Assembly: GCA_965119215.1 (NCBI GenBank)
Contig: CBCPKK010000022.1
Span: 70,440-134,439, forward strand
Origin: Buttiauxella sp965119215
GTDB taxonomy: Bacteria > Pseudomonadota > Gammaproteobacteria > Enterobacterales > Enterobacteriaceae
Length of the DNA: 64,000 nucleotides
Direction of reading: 5' to 3'
Below, piece by piece: positions 17,660-26,988 of this stretch. The notes beneath the pieces were generated by a model. It was not told the origin of the DNA, did not search any database, and saw only the letters and a list, made by a program, of their open reading frames with translations. Made by a program: the position numbers and the translations under genes. How positions within the stretch are numbered: position 1 is the first letter of the stretch; every line of letters begins with the position of its first letter.

Positions 17660-18124
17660 ATGAAAACAATAGAGTTAAAAGTTAATGGGATTCGCATAAG
17701 CCGTGAGGTCAGTGATAATCGTCGTCTGGTGGACTTTCTGCGTGAAGATTTACGGCTGACCGGCACAAAAGAAGGGTGCTCGGTTGGGGAGTGCGGCGCC
17801 TGTACCGTGATCATGGATGGTAAAGCGGTTTGTTCATGTCTGATATTGGCGGTGCAGTGTCAGGGGGCTGAGGTATCAACAGTTGAAGCGCTACATCGCG
17901 ACCCTGTTGGGCTAAAACTGCAAAATGCTTTCGTCCGTCATGGTGGCACGCAATGTGGCTATTGCACACCAGGTGTTTTAATGAGTAGTAAGGCATTGCT
18001 CGACAATAATCCTCATCCTTCGGAAGATGAAATCAGTGAAGCGCTTGAAGGAAATCTCTGTCGCTGTACGGGTTACCACCCAATAATTACGTCCATTAAA
18101 GCCGTTCTAAAATCAGTTGAGTAA
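17660..18124 (+). CDS. xdhC: [2Fe-2S] subunit of the xanthine dehydrogenase-like enzyme
   Basis: A 154-residue small iron-sulfur subunit. The N-terminal plant-type ferredoxin part has CSVGECGACTV...CSC and the C-terminal part has CGYCTPG and CRCTGYHPI, together binding two [2Fe-2S] clusters. These pass electrons between the molybdenum site and FAD of the partner fusion protein. It starts 14 bases after xdhAB, within one operon. ATG at 17660 follows AGGTGAG; GTG at 17651 is also open. Length agrees with E. coli XdhC (159). A strong terminator follows. Confidence 0.9.
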   Translation: MKTIELKVNGIRISREVSDNRRLVDFLREDLRLTGTKEGCSVGECGACTVIMDGKAVCSCLILAVQCQGAEVSTVEALHRDPVGLKLQNAFVRHGGTQCGYCTPGVLMSSKALLDNNPHPSEDEISEALEGNLCRCTGYHPIITSIKAVLKSVE

Positions 18125-18130
18125 CTCATT

Positions 18131-18156
18131 GGCCCCGCAGCTGGGGCCTTTTTTTT
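18131..18156 (+). terminator. Strong rho-independent terminator between xdhC and mocA
   Basis: Stem GGCCCC/GGGGCC around a six-base loop, then eight T. It ends only 15 bases before the mocA start, so mocA would be read by leak-through or by an unseen promoter. Confidence 0.9.
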
Positions 18157-18170
18157 CAGGAGCGTTATCA

Positions 18171-18809
18171 ATGGAATGTCAACCCGAGTGCATCATGCTG
18201 GCCGCAGGGCTTTCCAGCAGAATGGGAGCATGGAAAATGATGCTGCCGTGGGAAGAGAGCACGGTACTGGACAGCGCGATCGAACACGCTCTGGGTTTTT
18301 GCCAGCGTGTAATTTTGGTAACTGGATATCGGGCGGAGGAATTACATGTCCGCTACGGTTCACATCCGTCAGTGACATTGGCTTATAACCCAGATTATCG
18401 GGATGGCATGTTTTCATCTGTGCGATGTGGCGTGATGCAAACTCGTGGGGAGTACTTCTTCCTGGCGTTGGGGGACATGCCAACTGTTAATGCTCAGGTT
18501 TATGCTCGGCTATGGGAGGCCAGAGGCCCGGCGTGTTGTGTACCTGAGTTTGCCAACTATCGAGGGCATCCTGCGCTGCTACCGGGGGATATGCGAAGAA
18601 TTATACTGGCTGCACCGTCGAGTGGAATGTTAAAACCGTTGATGCAAGATTTTGGTCGCAAGGGTGTACAAGTGGAAGAACCGGCAATCCACGAAGATGT
18701 GGATACACCGGATCAATATCTTGAATTATGCTCCGTTCCTCGGGGAAAAGGCCAATGGCTTACAGACCACTGCTATTCGCCTCCAGGGATTCCAGACCAT
18801 ATTTCTTAA
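18171..18809 (+). CDS. mocA: Molybdenum cofactor cytidylyltransferase MocA
   Basis: This cytoplasmic enzyme joins CMP to molybdopterin-Mo to form the cytosine dinucleotide cofactor that XdhA-type hydroxylases need. The 212-residue protein has the nucleotidyltransferase start IMLAAGLSSRMGAWKMMLPW, VTGYRAEELHVRYG, LALGDMPTVN and HPALLP, matching E. coli MocA (YgfJ, 192). The C-terminus is about 20 residues longer and overlaps the convergent ygeV 3' end by 50 bases. ATG at 18171 follows CAGGAGCG; a reading from 18117 would include the terminator and is rejected. It lies next to the xdh genes as in the E. coli cluster, but behind a terminator. Confidence 0.88.
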   Translation: MECQPECIMLAAGLSSRMGAWKMMLPWEESTVLDSAIEHALGFCQRVILVTGYRAEELHVRYGSHPSVTLAYNPDYRDGMFSSVRCGVMQTRGEYFFLALGDMPTVNAQVYARLWEARGPACCVPEFANYRGHPALLPGDMRRIILAAPSSGMLKPLMQDFGRKGVQVEEPAIHEDVDTPDQYLELCSVPRGKGQWLTDHCYSPPGIPDHIS

Positions 18810-20556
18810 TTTTTCGGTATAAAGTGGCAACACCAATACCCAGTTCCTCAGCAATTAACCGTTTGTTTGTCTGGCGAATTAACGCTTCTTCGATCAACGT
18901 TCTTTCTATGGATTTCAGGTTCGCCCCATTACTGGCGGTATTTTTCCTGGTTGCCGTAGGCAAGATCACCGGACATGAATGAAAAGAAGGTGGCAACATC
19001 GCACGGTCAATAATAGAGCCCGTAGGAACAATATTCACGAGATACTCAATTAAGTTGCTTAGTTCACGAACATTACCTGGCCAACTGTATTGCTGAAAAG
19101 CAAAAATAACATCGTCACTGACGCCGGGATAAGCTTTTCCAATACGTTGCGTATGTAAGTTCAAAAAGAAATGCATCAAGTGTTCAATATCGCCACAGCG
19201 TTCACGCAATGGCGGTAGCGGGATCGGAATAACATTAAGACGATAAAAGAGATCTTCGCGAAATTGGCCATCCTGAATTTTTTTGTCCAGCTTTTGGTTG
19301 GTCGCAGAAATAACACGAATATCTATCTTTATACTGTGATTGGCACCAACCGGTTGCAGCTCGCGTGTTTCCAGAACTCGGAGCAATTTGGCTTGTAAAA
19401 TAAGCGGCATATCACCGATTTCATCCAGGAATAACGTCCCCCCTTGAGCTGACTGTATAAGCCCCGTTTTTCCGCCTGGTGCAGCACCTGTAAATGCGCC
19501 TTTGGTATAACCGAAAAGCTCACTTTCGAGAAGATTTTCTGGAATAGCTGCGCAATTGATAGCGATGAACGGACTTGAATGACGCGAGCTGAGGCGATGA
19601 ATCGCTCGGGCCACCACTTCTTTACCACTCCCGCTCTCGCCGGTAATCATAATACTGGATGGGCTGCTGGCAACCTGCGTTATCAGACGCTTAACTGCCA
19701 GCATTTGAGGTGAATCACCAATTACTTGTTCAATTTTAACTTCATCACTGTGCACCGTTGCCGCATCATTTAAATGAGACTGGTGAAAAGCAAACAAAAC
19801 TAAACGATGGTTATCAACCAGGTGAAGCTGGCAAGTTATTGTTTTTATAAAATTTTTAAACTGTAGCAAATACTGAATATAGCTATTTTCAGTTGTGGTT
19901 GAGTAGGTAAGTGGTTGTAAGTCGATTATCTGGCCGGTGAGTTGGCTTCCCTCAATGGAGAGCAACTTTGATGCAATATCATTGCACAACAATACCTGGT
20001 TTAGTTCATCCAGCACCATAACGCCTTGATCCATCGCTGACATCAGACGTGAAAATAATTGTGTATCGCGCACGCTAGAGTTTGTGTGCTTTGTCAGATT
20101 GTTAATGACCAGCGAGGAGATATGCTTAATATATTGTATAAACATCAAGCTATTATCACACAGTTGTGCGTATTGCTCCTGGGTCGTTGCGATGAGACTA
20201 ATCACCCCGAGGCAGTTGTCCTCATGAAGCACAGGAACACCAATAAATGCGAGTTCATGACAACATTCCCGGCCGTTGCACTCTTTGCACAATGGGTCCA
20301 GGCGTGATTGTAAAACGACCTTTTCTTTCTTTTCTTCAATAACATAACGTAGTAGTCGATTATTGGTTTCGGGAACCTGTCCCAGATTTTTGCTGTATAT
20401 ACCCGTACCTGCAACACGAACATACTGGTTATCGACTACTTCGACCTCAAGATGCAAAACACGATGTAATAACTGGGTAAAATGAGCAACCGTGGCCTGT
20501 ACTCTCATTAATGTCCCGGTGGCGGTGTCGACCGTGGATTTCTTTGACATAGGCAA
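18760..20556 (-). CDS. ygeV: Sigma-54-dependent activator YgeV (UacR) of purine/uric acid genes
   Basis: A 598-residue NtrC-class activator. Residues 1-170 are a GAF-like sensor with a Cys-rich stretch DPLCKECNGRECCHE that is also present in E. coli YgeV and may hold a metal or Fe-S centre. A PAS-like part follows (about 175-265). The AAA+ domain has Walker A GESGSGKE, the sigma-54 contact motif ELFGYTKGAFTGA and RLNVIPIPLPPLRER. The C-terminus ends in a Fis-type helix-turn-helix (ELGIGVATLYRKIKKYGL). In E. coli it activates uric acid genes anaerobically. It is divergent from ygeW, and four sigma-54-type promoters lie in this block. Confidence 0.9.
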   Translation of the reverse strand: MPMSKKSTVDTATGTLMRVQATVAHFTQLLHRVLHLEVEVVDNQYVRVAGTGIYSKNLGQVPETNNRLLRYVIEEKKEKVVLQSRLDPLCKECNGRECCHELAFIGVPVLHEDNCLGVISLIATTQEQYAQLCDNSLMFIQYIKHISSLVINNLTKHTNSSVRDTQLFSRLMSAMDQGVMVLDELNQVLLCNDIASKLLSIEGSQLTGQIIDLQPLTYSTTTENSYIQYLLQFKNFIKTITCQLHLVDNHRLVLFAFHQSHLNDAATVHSDEVKIEQVIGDSPQMLAVKRLITQVASSPSSIMITGESGSGKEVVARAIHRLSSRHSSPFIAINCAAIPENLLESELFGYTKGAFTGAAPGGKTGLIQSAQGGTLFLDEIGDMPLILQAKLLRVLETRELQPVGANHSIKIDIRVISATNQKLDKKIQDGQFREDLFYRLNVIPIPLPPLRERCGDIEHLMHFFLNLHTQRIGKAYPGVSDDVIFAFQQYSWPGNVRELSNLIEYLVNIVPTGSIIDRAMLPPSFHSCPVILPTATRKNTASNGANLKSIERTLIEEALIRQTNKRLIAEELGIGVATLYRKIKKYGLESLEANSSGL

Positions 20557-20932
20557 AATACCTGCACATTACGAAATGATGTTGATTTCAAACCTGGGAG
20601 TCAGTCCATTTTTATACCTGCCCAGGCAACCTGCGCTATCTGAAGTATCAAATCGAGAATTTATTCTTTATTTATCATTTTGGATCTACTTTCCTGGCGT
20701 GTTATGTCAACAGTACGCCACTAATTCATCACAACCTTCGACAACAAGCTTGATGCATTATCAATGAAACCTCTGTTTCTTCTATTTGCATAATAAAACT
20801 CGATCACCCTCACATAAATTTCAAATCTGCACACCCATTTCATGGGTTGGCACGAAAGTTGTTATCTATATACCTAATTGTCATGGAGCGTGGAAATACA
20901 CGACATATTTTCAATCACAGAGGTTAATTGTC
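20557..20932. other. ygeV-ygeW intergenic regulatory region
   Basis: 376 bases without a gene. It holds the sigma-54-type promoter of ygeW and, about 195 bases upstream of it, the word TCGAGAAT followed by a GAAT/ATTC dyad (20653-20666), similar to words upstream of xdhAB and ygfK. The promoter of ygeV itself must also lie here but was not identified. Confidence 0.5.
20850..20865 (+). promoter_or_regulatory. Sigma-54-type promoter of the ygeWXY operon
   Basis: TGGCACGAAAGTTGTT has a perfect -24 element and correct spacing, but the -12 element reads GT instead of the usual GC. It lies about 67 bases before the ygeW ATG. The imperfect -12 makes it the weakest of the four candidates. Confidence 0.6.
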
Positions 20933-22120
20933 ATGAATTCAATTGCAGGACTAATTGAAACACTAAATAAATTACCGTCAGATTTGCACAGTAAAGATTT
21001 CCTTCTTACCTGGGAGCAGAGCCAAAGCGAGCTGCAGCAAGTGCTTGGCATTGCCGAAGCATTGAAAATGATGCGTGCAGAAAACGTTGCGACAAACGTA
21101 TTTAACAATGGATTAGGCATCTCCGTTTTCCGTGATAACTCAACCCGCACACGTTTTTCCTATGCATCAGCATTGAATCTTCTTGGCCTGGGGCAACAAG
21201 ATTTGGATGAAGGTAAATCTCAAATCGCGCACGGGGAAACGGTGCGTGAAACCGCCAATATGATCTCGTTTTGTGCTGACGCTATTGGTATCCGCGACGA
21301 CATGTATCTGGGGGCAGGGAATGCCTATATGCGCGAAGTAGGGGCCGCGCTTGATGATGGGTTCGCGCATGGCGTTCTGCCGCAACGCCCGGCATTAATT
21401 AACCTTCAGTGTGATATTGACCACCCAACACAATCGATGGCGGATCTTGCCTGGCTGAAAGAGCATTTCGGCGGGTTGGATAAGCTCAAAGGCAAAAAAA
21501 TCGCCATGACATGGGCCTATTCACCAAGTTATGGCAAGCCGCTGTCGGTACCGCAAGGGATTATCGGTTTGATGACTCGCTTTGGTATGGACGTTACCCT
21601 GGCACACCCGGAAGGTTACGACTTGATCCCAGACGTGCTGGATGTAGCACGTGCGAATGCCAGCCAGAGCGGCGGTAGTTTCCGTCAGGTCAGTTCGATG
21701 GAAGAAGCGTTTACCGGCGCGGACATTGTTTATCCGAAATCCTGGGCACCATGGCAGGTTATGCAAACCCGCACCGAACTGCTGTATCAAAACGACGAAA
21801 AAGGGCTCAAAGACCTGGAAAAATCCTGTCTGAATCAAAATGCGTTGCACAAAAACTGGCACTGCACCGAAGAGATGATGAAGCGGACGAAGGATGGCAA
21901 AGCCCTGTACATGCACTGCCTGCCTGCGGACATCACCGGCGTTTCCTGCGAAGCAGGGGAAGTTGAAGACAGCGTGTTTGAACGCTACCGCATTGCCACC
22001 TACAAAGAGGCAAGCTGGAAGCCATACATCATTGCCGCCATGATCCTTGCCCGTAAATACGCCCGTCCGGGCGATGTCCTGGCTCAACTGCTGCGCGAAG
22101 CACAACCTCGAATCAAATAA
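20933..22120 (+). CDS. ygeW: Knotted carbamoyltransferase YgeW
   Basis: A 395-residue member of the aspartate/ornithine carbamoyltransferase superfamily (E. coli YgeW is 396). The carbamoyl phosphate site is DNSTRTRFSYASALNLLGL (about 64-82), with the second-domain motifs MTWAYSPSYGKPLSVPQG and MHCLPADITG. Its natural substrate is unproven; it has been proposed to release carbamoyl phosphate from a ureido compound during purine degradation, feeding carbamate kinase YqeA. It heads the ygeW-ygeX-ygeY run behind a sigma-54-type promoter. The ATG at 20933 gives the family start; an upstream in-frame ATG (20786) would extend through the promoter. Confidence 0.9.
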   Translation: MNSIAGLIETLNKLPSDLHSKDFLLTWEQSQSELQQVLGIAEALKMMRAENVATNVFNNGLGISVFRDNSTRTRFSYASALNLLGLGQQDLDEGKSQIAHGETVRETANMISFCADAIGIRDDMYLGAGNAYMREVGAALDDGFAHGVLPQRPALINLQCDIDHPTQSMADLAWLKEHFGGLDKLKGKKIAMTWAYSPSYGKPLSVPQGIIGLMTRFGMDVTLAHPEGYDLIPDVLDVARANASQSGGSFRQVSSMEEAFTGADIVYPKSWAPWQVMQTRTELLYQNDEKGLKDLEKSCLNQNALHKNWHCTEEMMKRTKDGKALYMHCLPADITGVSCEAGEVEDSVFERYRIATYKEASWKPYIIAAMILARKYARPGDVLAQLLREAQPRIK

Positions 22121-22165
22121 ATTATCCGTCGCCTGGAGACGGGCGACGCCTGCAAGGAGTATGTG

Positions 22166-23380
22166 ATGTCCCGGTTTTCGATTCCGATGAACATTGCTGA
22201 TAACGCCTGGTTTAATGGCGAGGGAATGGCCCTTTTTTCCCGTGAACATGCGGAAAAAGCACGGGCTTTTCATCAGCAGTTACCTGGTTATAAACCTACA
22301 CCGCTGTATTCACTTAACGCTTTTGCTAAAGCGTTGGGTGTTAAGCAGGTATGGGTGAAAGATGAATCTCAGCGCTTTGGGCTTAATGCCTTCAAAATGC
22401 TGGGCGGCGCTTATGCAATAGCGCGTCTGTATTGTGAGAAATACCAGCTAGATATAAACCACTTTTCATTTGAACAGTGCCGCAACTCTGCCCGCGAAAA
22501 AATGACGTTTGCCACAACCACCGATGGTAACCACGGGCGTGGTGTGGCATGGGCGGCAAAAGAACTCGGCCAAAATGCAGTGATTTACATGCCGAAGGGA
22601 TCTTCTCAGGAGCGTGTTGATCACATCACCCGCCTGGGCGCTGAATGCATTGTCACTGACATGAACTATGACGACACGGTGCGTTTGACGATGCGCACTG
22701 CGGCTGATCACGGTTGGGAAGTTGTGCAGGACACCGCGTGGGAAGGTTATACCGAAATCCCAACCTGGATCATGCAAGGCTACGCAACGCTTGCCGTCGA
22801 AGCCGTCGAGCAAATGTCAGAAGTTCCCACGCATGTCTTTCTACAGGCGGGTGTGGGGGCAATGGCCGCTGGCGTGCTGGGTTACCTCGTTGATGTTTAC
22901 GGTGCCAAATCACTACAGAGTGTGATTGTTGAGCCTGACCGCGCTGACTGTATTTATCGCTCTGGTACCAGCGGGAAAATGACCGCAGTCGGTGGAGAGA
23001 TGAATACCATTATGGCAGGGCTTGCGTGCGGTGAACCGAATCCGCTGGGGTGGCCATTACTGCGTAACTGCGCGCATAAATTTATCTCTTGTGACGACCG
23101 AGTTGCAGCCTTAGGTATGCGCGTTCTGGGCAACCCGTTACAAGGTGATGCGGCCGTTATATCCGGTGAATCTGGTGCCGTGACGATGGGCGTGCTGGCT
23201 GCTGTCATGTTCCACCCGCAAAAACAAGACCTCATGCAACAACTCGGCCTGAACGAACATTCCCGCATTCTACTGATTAGCACCGAAGGGGATACCGACG
23301 TTCAGCACTATCGAGAAGTCGTTTGGGAAGGAAAACACAGTATTTCAGGATGTAATAATCAGGAGCATCACAATGACTAA
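22166..23380 (+). CDS. ygeX: 2,3-Diaminopropionate ammonia-lyase
   Basis: A PLP enzyme that cleaves 2,3-diaminopropionate to pyruvate and two ammonia, now linked to anaerobic uric acid breakdown. The 404-residue protein has the lysine site FGLNAFKMLGGAYA with K77 at the E. coli position, TTDGNHGRGVAWAA, PKGSSQERV, and the phosphate-binding loop QAGVGAMAAGVLGYL. ATG at 22166 follows AAGGAGT; GTG at 22163 is possible. It starts 45 bases after ygeW and its end overlaps ygeY by eight bases. The C-terminal 12 residues extend past the usual end. Confidence 0.93.
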   Translation: MSRFSIPMNIADNAWFNGEGMALFSREHAEKARAFHQQLPGYKPTPLYSLNAFAKALGVKQVWVKDESQRFGLNAFKMLGGAYAIARLYCEKYQLDINHFSFEQCRNSAREKMTFATTTDGNHGRGVAWAAKELGQNAVIYMPKGSSQERVDHITRLGAECIVTDMNYDDTVRLTMRTAADHGWEVVQDTAWEGYTEIPTWIMQGYATLAVEAVEQMSEVPTHVFLQAGVGAMAAGVLGYLVDVYGAKSLQSVIVEPDRADCIYRSGTSGKMTAVGGEMNTIMAGLACGEPNPLGWPLLRNCAHKFISCDDRVAALGMRVLGNPLQGDAAVISGESGAVTMGVLAAVMFHPQKQDLMQQLGLNEHSRILLISTEGDTDVQHYREVVWEGKHSISGCNNQEHHND

Positions 23381-24587
23381 GATTCCATTCAACGAGATTG
23401 TTGCTAAAGCCGAAAGCTACAAAGCAGACATGACCCGCTTCTTGCGCGATATGATCGCGATCCCCAGCGAAAGCTGCGATGAAAAACGTGTCGTACACCG
23501 TATTAAAGAAGAGATGGAAAAAGTCGGATTCGATAAAGTTGAAATCGATCCGATGGGCAACATTCTTGGCTACATCGGTCATGGCCCACACTTAATTGCT
23601 ATGGATGCGCACATCGATACCGTGGGTATCGGCAACATCAAAAACTGGGATTTTGACCCATACAAAGGTATGGAAGACGACGAAATCATTGGCGGGCGTG
23701 GTTCGTCGGACCAGGAAGGTGGAATGGCATCCATGGTCTATGCCGGTAAAATCATCAAAGATTTAGGCCTGGAAGGCGATTATACCCTGCTGGTTACAGG
23801 TACCGTTCAGGAAGAAGACTGCGATGGCCTGTGCTGGCAGTACATTATTGAGCAGTCGAAAATTCGCCCTGAATTTGTTGTCAGCACCGAACCGACGGAC
23901 TGCCAGATCTATCGCGGCCAACGTGGACGCATGGAAATTCGTGTTGATGTGCAGGGTGTTAGTTGCCATGGCTCAGCACCTGAACGTGGTGACAACGCCA
24001 TTTTCAAAATGGGGCCAATCCTTGGTGAGCTGAAAGAGCTGAATAATCATCTCAAGCACGATGACTTCCTGGGGAAAGGTACGCTCACCGTTTCAGAAAT
24101 TTTCTTCACCTCGCCAAGCCGTTGTGCCGTTGCTGATAGCTGCGCTGTTTCTATTGACCGCCGCCTGACCTGGGGCGAAACCTGGGAAGGGGCGCTTGAA
24201 GAGATCCGCTCACTGCCTGCCGTCAAAGCCGTAAATGCCGAAGTCAGCATGTACAACTACGAACGTCCGGCGTGGACGGGGCTGGTATATCCAACTGAAT
24301 GTTACTTCCCAACCTGGAAAGTGGAAGAAGACCACATCACGGTCAAAACGCTGAGCCAGGCATTCCAGGGGCTGTTCCACAAAGATCCTGTCGTTGATAA
24401 GTGGACGTTCTCCACTAATGGTGTCTCCATCATGGGGCGTCACGGTATTCCAGTAATTGGTTTTGGGCCGGGTAAAGAACCGGAAGCTCACGCACCAAAT
24501 GAAAAAACCTGGAAAGCTCACTTGGTAACTTGCGCAGCTATGTATGCCGCCATCCCATTGATTTACCTGGCTGAACGCAAGGCTTAA
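23373..24587 (+). CDS. ygeY: M20-family zinc hydrolase YgeY
   Basis: A 404-residue M20 metallohydrolase related to ArgE/DapE deacylases. Metal-binding motifs are MDAHIDTVG, GRGSSDQEGG, the catalytic Glu pair in VQEEDCDG, STEPTD, and the late His in PEAHAPNE. A dimerisation lid lies between about residues 185 and 295. Family members remove acyl or carbamoyl groups from amino compounds; in this cluster a ureido intermediate that yields diaminopropionate is a reasonable substrate, by inference. The start overlaps ygeX by eight bases, indicating coupled translation. Confidence 0.88.
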   Translation: MTKIPFNEIVAKAESYKADMTRFLRDMIAIPSESCDEKRVVHRIKEEMEKVGFDKVEIDPMGNILGYIGHGPHLIAMDAHIDTVGIGNIKNWDFDPYKGMEDDEIIGGRGSSDQEGGMASMVYAGKIIKDLGLEGDYTLLVTGTVQEEDCDGLCWQYIIEQSKIRPEFVVSTEPTDCQIYRGQRGRMEIRVDVQGVSCHGSAPERGDNAIFKMGPILGELKELNNHLKHDDFLGKGTLTVSEIFFTSPSRCAVADSCAVSIDRRLTWGETWEGALEEIRSLPAVKAVNAEVSMYNYERPAWTGLVYPTECYFPTWKVEEDHITVKTLSQAFQGLFHKDPVVDKWTFSTNGVSIMGRHGIPVIGFGPGKEPEAHAPNEKTWKAHLVTCAAMYAAIPLIYLAERKA

Positions 24588-24604
24588 TCAACAGTCGTTG
24601 TTTT

Positions 24605-24632
24605 GCGGGTGAGACACTTTCACCCGCCTTTT
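24605..24632 (+). terminator. Terminator or attenuator between ygeY and hyuA
   Basis: Stem GCGGGTGA/TCACCCGC with a seven-base loop, then CTTTT. It splits ygeWXY from hyuA-yqeA although all are on the same strand. Confidence 0.7.
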
Positions 24633-24660
24633 ACAAACGAAAAACACGGCAGGGATAAAG

Positions 24661-26052
24661 ATGAAGCGCTTAATCCAGGGCGGTACCGTTGTCGATGAGT
24701 GGGGCGAATACCGTCAGGATTTGCTTATCGAGAACGGGAAAATCACCAGACGTGAATGCGGTATATCTCCGGACAGCGAAACAGAAATTATTAATGCTTC
24801 TGGTTGCCTGATTATGCCTGGTGGCATTGATGTCCACACTCATTTCAATATTGATGTCGGTTTAGCTCGTAGCTGCGATGATTTTTATACCGGCACTCGT
24901 GCTGCGGCTTGTGGCGGCACAACAACCATCATCGACCATATGGGCTTTGGCCCGAAGGGTTGTAGCCTGCATTACCAACTACAGAAGTACCATGAGTACG
25001 CGAAGGAAAAGGCTGTCATTGACTACAGTTTTCACGGTGTCATTCAGCATATAGACGAACAGATATTAAATGAGATGGCCTCAATGGTTGAACAGGAGGG
25101 CATCAGCAGTTTTAAAATTTATCTTACTTATCAATACAAACTTGATGATGCGGCAATTCTCAAAGCTTTTTCTGCGCTAAAGCGTGCGGGTGCGCTAATA
25201 ACGGTTCATCCGGAAAACGACGCCGCCATTCGGCTTCGCATCGAACAGTTTGTGCGAGAAGAGAAAACAGCCCCGGTTTGGCATGCTCGCAGCAGGCCCG
25301 TAGCCTGCGAAGCGGAAGCTATTTCGCGTGTGATTCATCTCGCTCAACTGGCCGATAACGCACCGCTTTATATCGTGCATCTTTCTAACGGAACGGGTCT
25401 TGAACTTGTGCGTGTTGCGAAACAGCAAGGGCAGCCGGTCTGGGTTGAAACCTGCCCACAATATTTGCTGCTTGACGAAAGTTGTTATGAACAGCCCGAC
25501 GCACTGAAATTCATTCTGAGCCCACCACTTCGCGACAAAGCGCAGCAAAAACAGTTGTGGGAAGGCATCGATGACGGGTCAATTGATACTGTGGCCACCG
25601 ACCATTGCACATTCCCACTAACCCAACGGGTAGAACTCTCTGGCGGCAAGTTCACGCGCTGTCCTAACGGGCTGCCAGGCGTGGAAAATCGTATGGCCTT
25701 ACTGTTTAGTTCCGCCGTTGCAACTGGGCGAATTACAGCATCGCGTTTTGTCGAATTGACCAGCAGTAACCCAGCAAAACTGTTCGGCTTATGGCCTCAG
25801 AAAGGTTCACTCCAGGAAGGCGCAGACGCTGACATCGTTCTCTTTTCACCCCATAAAACAGGCATTGTCCGCCATGACATGCTGCACGATAACGTTGATT
25901 ACTCACCGTATGAAGGTATGGCATTGCGCGGATTGCCCGTGGTGACGTTGTCACGTGGTGAGGTTGTCTGGCGCGATGGTGTGTTTACAGGGCAAGCGGG
26001 GCATGGCCGTTTTTTACATCGGAAACCATTTACTACAAGGGATATTTCATGA
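24661..26052 (+). CDS. hyuA: D-hydantoinase/dihydropyrimidinase family hydrolase HyuA
   Basis: A 463-residue cyclic amidohydrolase that opens hydantoin- or pyrimidine-like rings (E. coli HyuA is a phenylhydantoinase, 461). The metal site is formed by GGIDVHTHFN (about 55-64), the likely carboxylated Lys in SSFKIYLTY (about 151), VHLSNGTG and ATDHCTF. In this cluster the target is expected to be a ring-opened purine or hydantoin intermediate. It overlaps yqeA by four bases (ATGA). Confidence 0.9.
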   Translation: MKRLIQGGTVVDEWGEYRQDLLIENGKITRRECGISPDSETEIINASGCLIMPGGIDVHTHFNIDVGLARSCDDFYTGTRAAACGGTTTIIDHMGFGPKGCSLHYQLQKYHEYAKEKAVIDYSFHGVIQHIDEQILNEMASMVEQEGISSFKIYLTYQYKLDDAAILKAFSALKRAGALITVHPENDAAIRLRIEQFVREEKTAPVWHARSRPVACEAEAISRVIHLAQLADNAPLYIVHLSNGTGLELVRVAKQQGQPVWVETCPQYLLLDESCYEQPDALKFILSPPLRDKAQQKQLWEGIDDGSIDTVATDHCTFPLTQRVELSGGKFTRCPNGLPGVENRMALLFSSAVATGRITASRFVELTSSNPAKLFGLWPQKGSLQEGADADIVLFSPHKTGIVRHDMLHDNVDYSPYEGMALRGLPVVTLSRGEVVWRDGVFTGQAGHGRFLHRKPFTTRDIS

Positions 26053-26981
26053 AGAAAAGAATTGTGCTGGCACTGGGCGGAAATGCTCTCGGTGAGGATC
26101 TCCAGCAGCAGATGAGTGCCGTAAAATCCACGGCAAAAGCTATTGTCGATTTGATTGCTGAAGGTCATGAATTGGTCATCACTCATGGAAATGGCCCACA
26201 GGTGGGGATGATCCATCAGGCGTTCGAGGCTGCTGCCTTTATGCAGCAGGGGCAAATGCTGCCGATGTCGGTGTGTGTGGCGTTGAGTCAGGGTTATATC
26301 GGCTACGACCTACAGAACGCACTGCGCGAAGAATTGCTTAATCGAGGAATCCATAAACCGGTGACAACGCTGGTCACACAAGTGCTGGTAGATAAACACG
26401 ACCCTGCGTTTATTGAACCGAGCAAACCGATTGGTTCCTTCTTGTCGAAAAGTGAAGCAGAGAAATTAGTGGCGCAGGGCGTTGCTGTAAGAGAAGACTC
26501 CGGGCGCGGCTGGCGTCGTGTTGTTGCTTCACCAAAACCTAAAGATATTATTGAAAAAGAGTCGGTCCGGGCACTGCTCAAAGCTGGGCAAATTGTGATT
26601 ACCGTTGGCGGCGGCGGTATTCCGGTCATCAGCCAGGGTAACCATCTTAAAGGAGCCAGCGCCGTTATCGATAAGGATTGGGCGAGTGCGGTATTAGCAG
26701 AGATGATTAATGCGGATATGCTGATCATTCTGACTGCGGTAGAAAAAGTGGCAATTAACTTCAACCAGCCTAACCAGCAATGGCTGGATACCATGACGGT
26801 TGATGATGCAAAGCGTTATATTGGCGAGAATCAGTTTGCAAAAGGCTCTATGCTGCCAAAAGTAGAAGCTGCGATGCATTTTTCTTCGTCAGCTCCAGGA
26901 CGTGAAACGCTGATTACCTTGCTCGAAAAGGCCAGTGAAGGAATTGCCGGCATAACCGGCACCCGTCTACGTAACCTTTGA
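26049..26981 (+). CDS. yqeA: Carbamate kinase-like protein YqeA
   Basis: A 310-residue amino-acid-kinase-fold enzyme that transfers phosphate from carbamoyl phosphate to ADP. Motifs are ALGGNALG at the N-terminus, THGNGPQVGMI (about 49-59), VGGGGIPVI (about 182-190) and DKDWASAVLAEMINADMLIIL. It starts inside the hyuA stop (ATGA), so the two are coupled. Together with YgeW it would recover ATP from ureido groups. It is convergent with the XdhC-type gene. Confidence 0.9.
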   Translation: MKKRIVLALGGNALGEDLQQQMSAVKSTAKAIVDLIAEGHELVITHGNGPQVGMIHQAFEAAAFMQQGQMLPMSVCVALSQGYIGYDLQNALREELLNRGIHKPVTTLVTQVLVDKHDPAFIEPSKPIGSFLSKSEAEKLVAQGVAVREDSGRGWRRVVASPKPKDIIEKESVRALLKAGQIVITVGGGGIPVISQGNHLKGASAVIDKDWASAVLAEMINADMLIILTAVEKVAINFNQPNQQWLDTMTVDDAKRYIGENQFAKGSMLPKVEAAMHFSSSAPGRETLITLLEKASEGIAGITGTRLRNL

Positions 26982-26988
26982 TTTTTTG

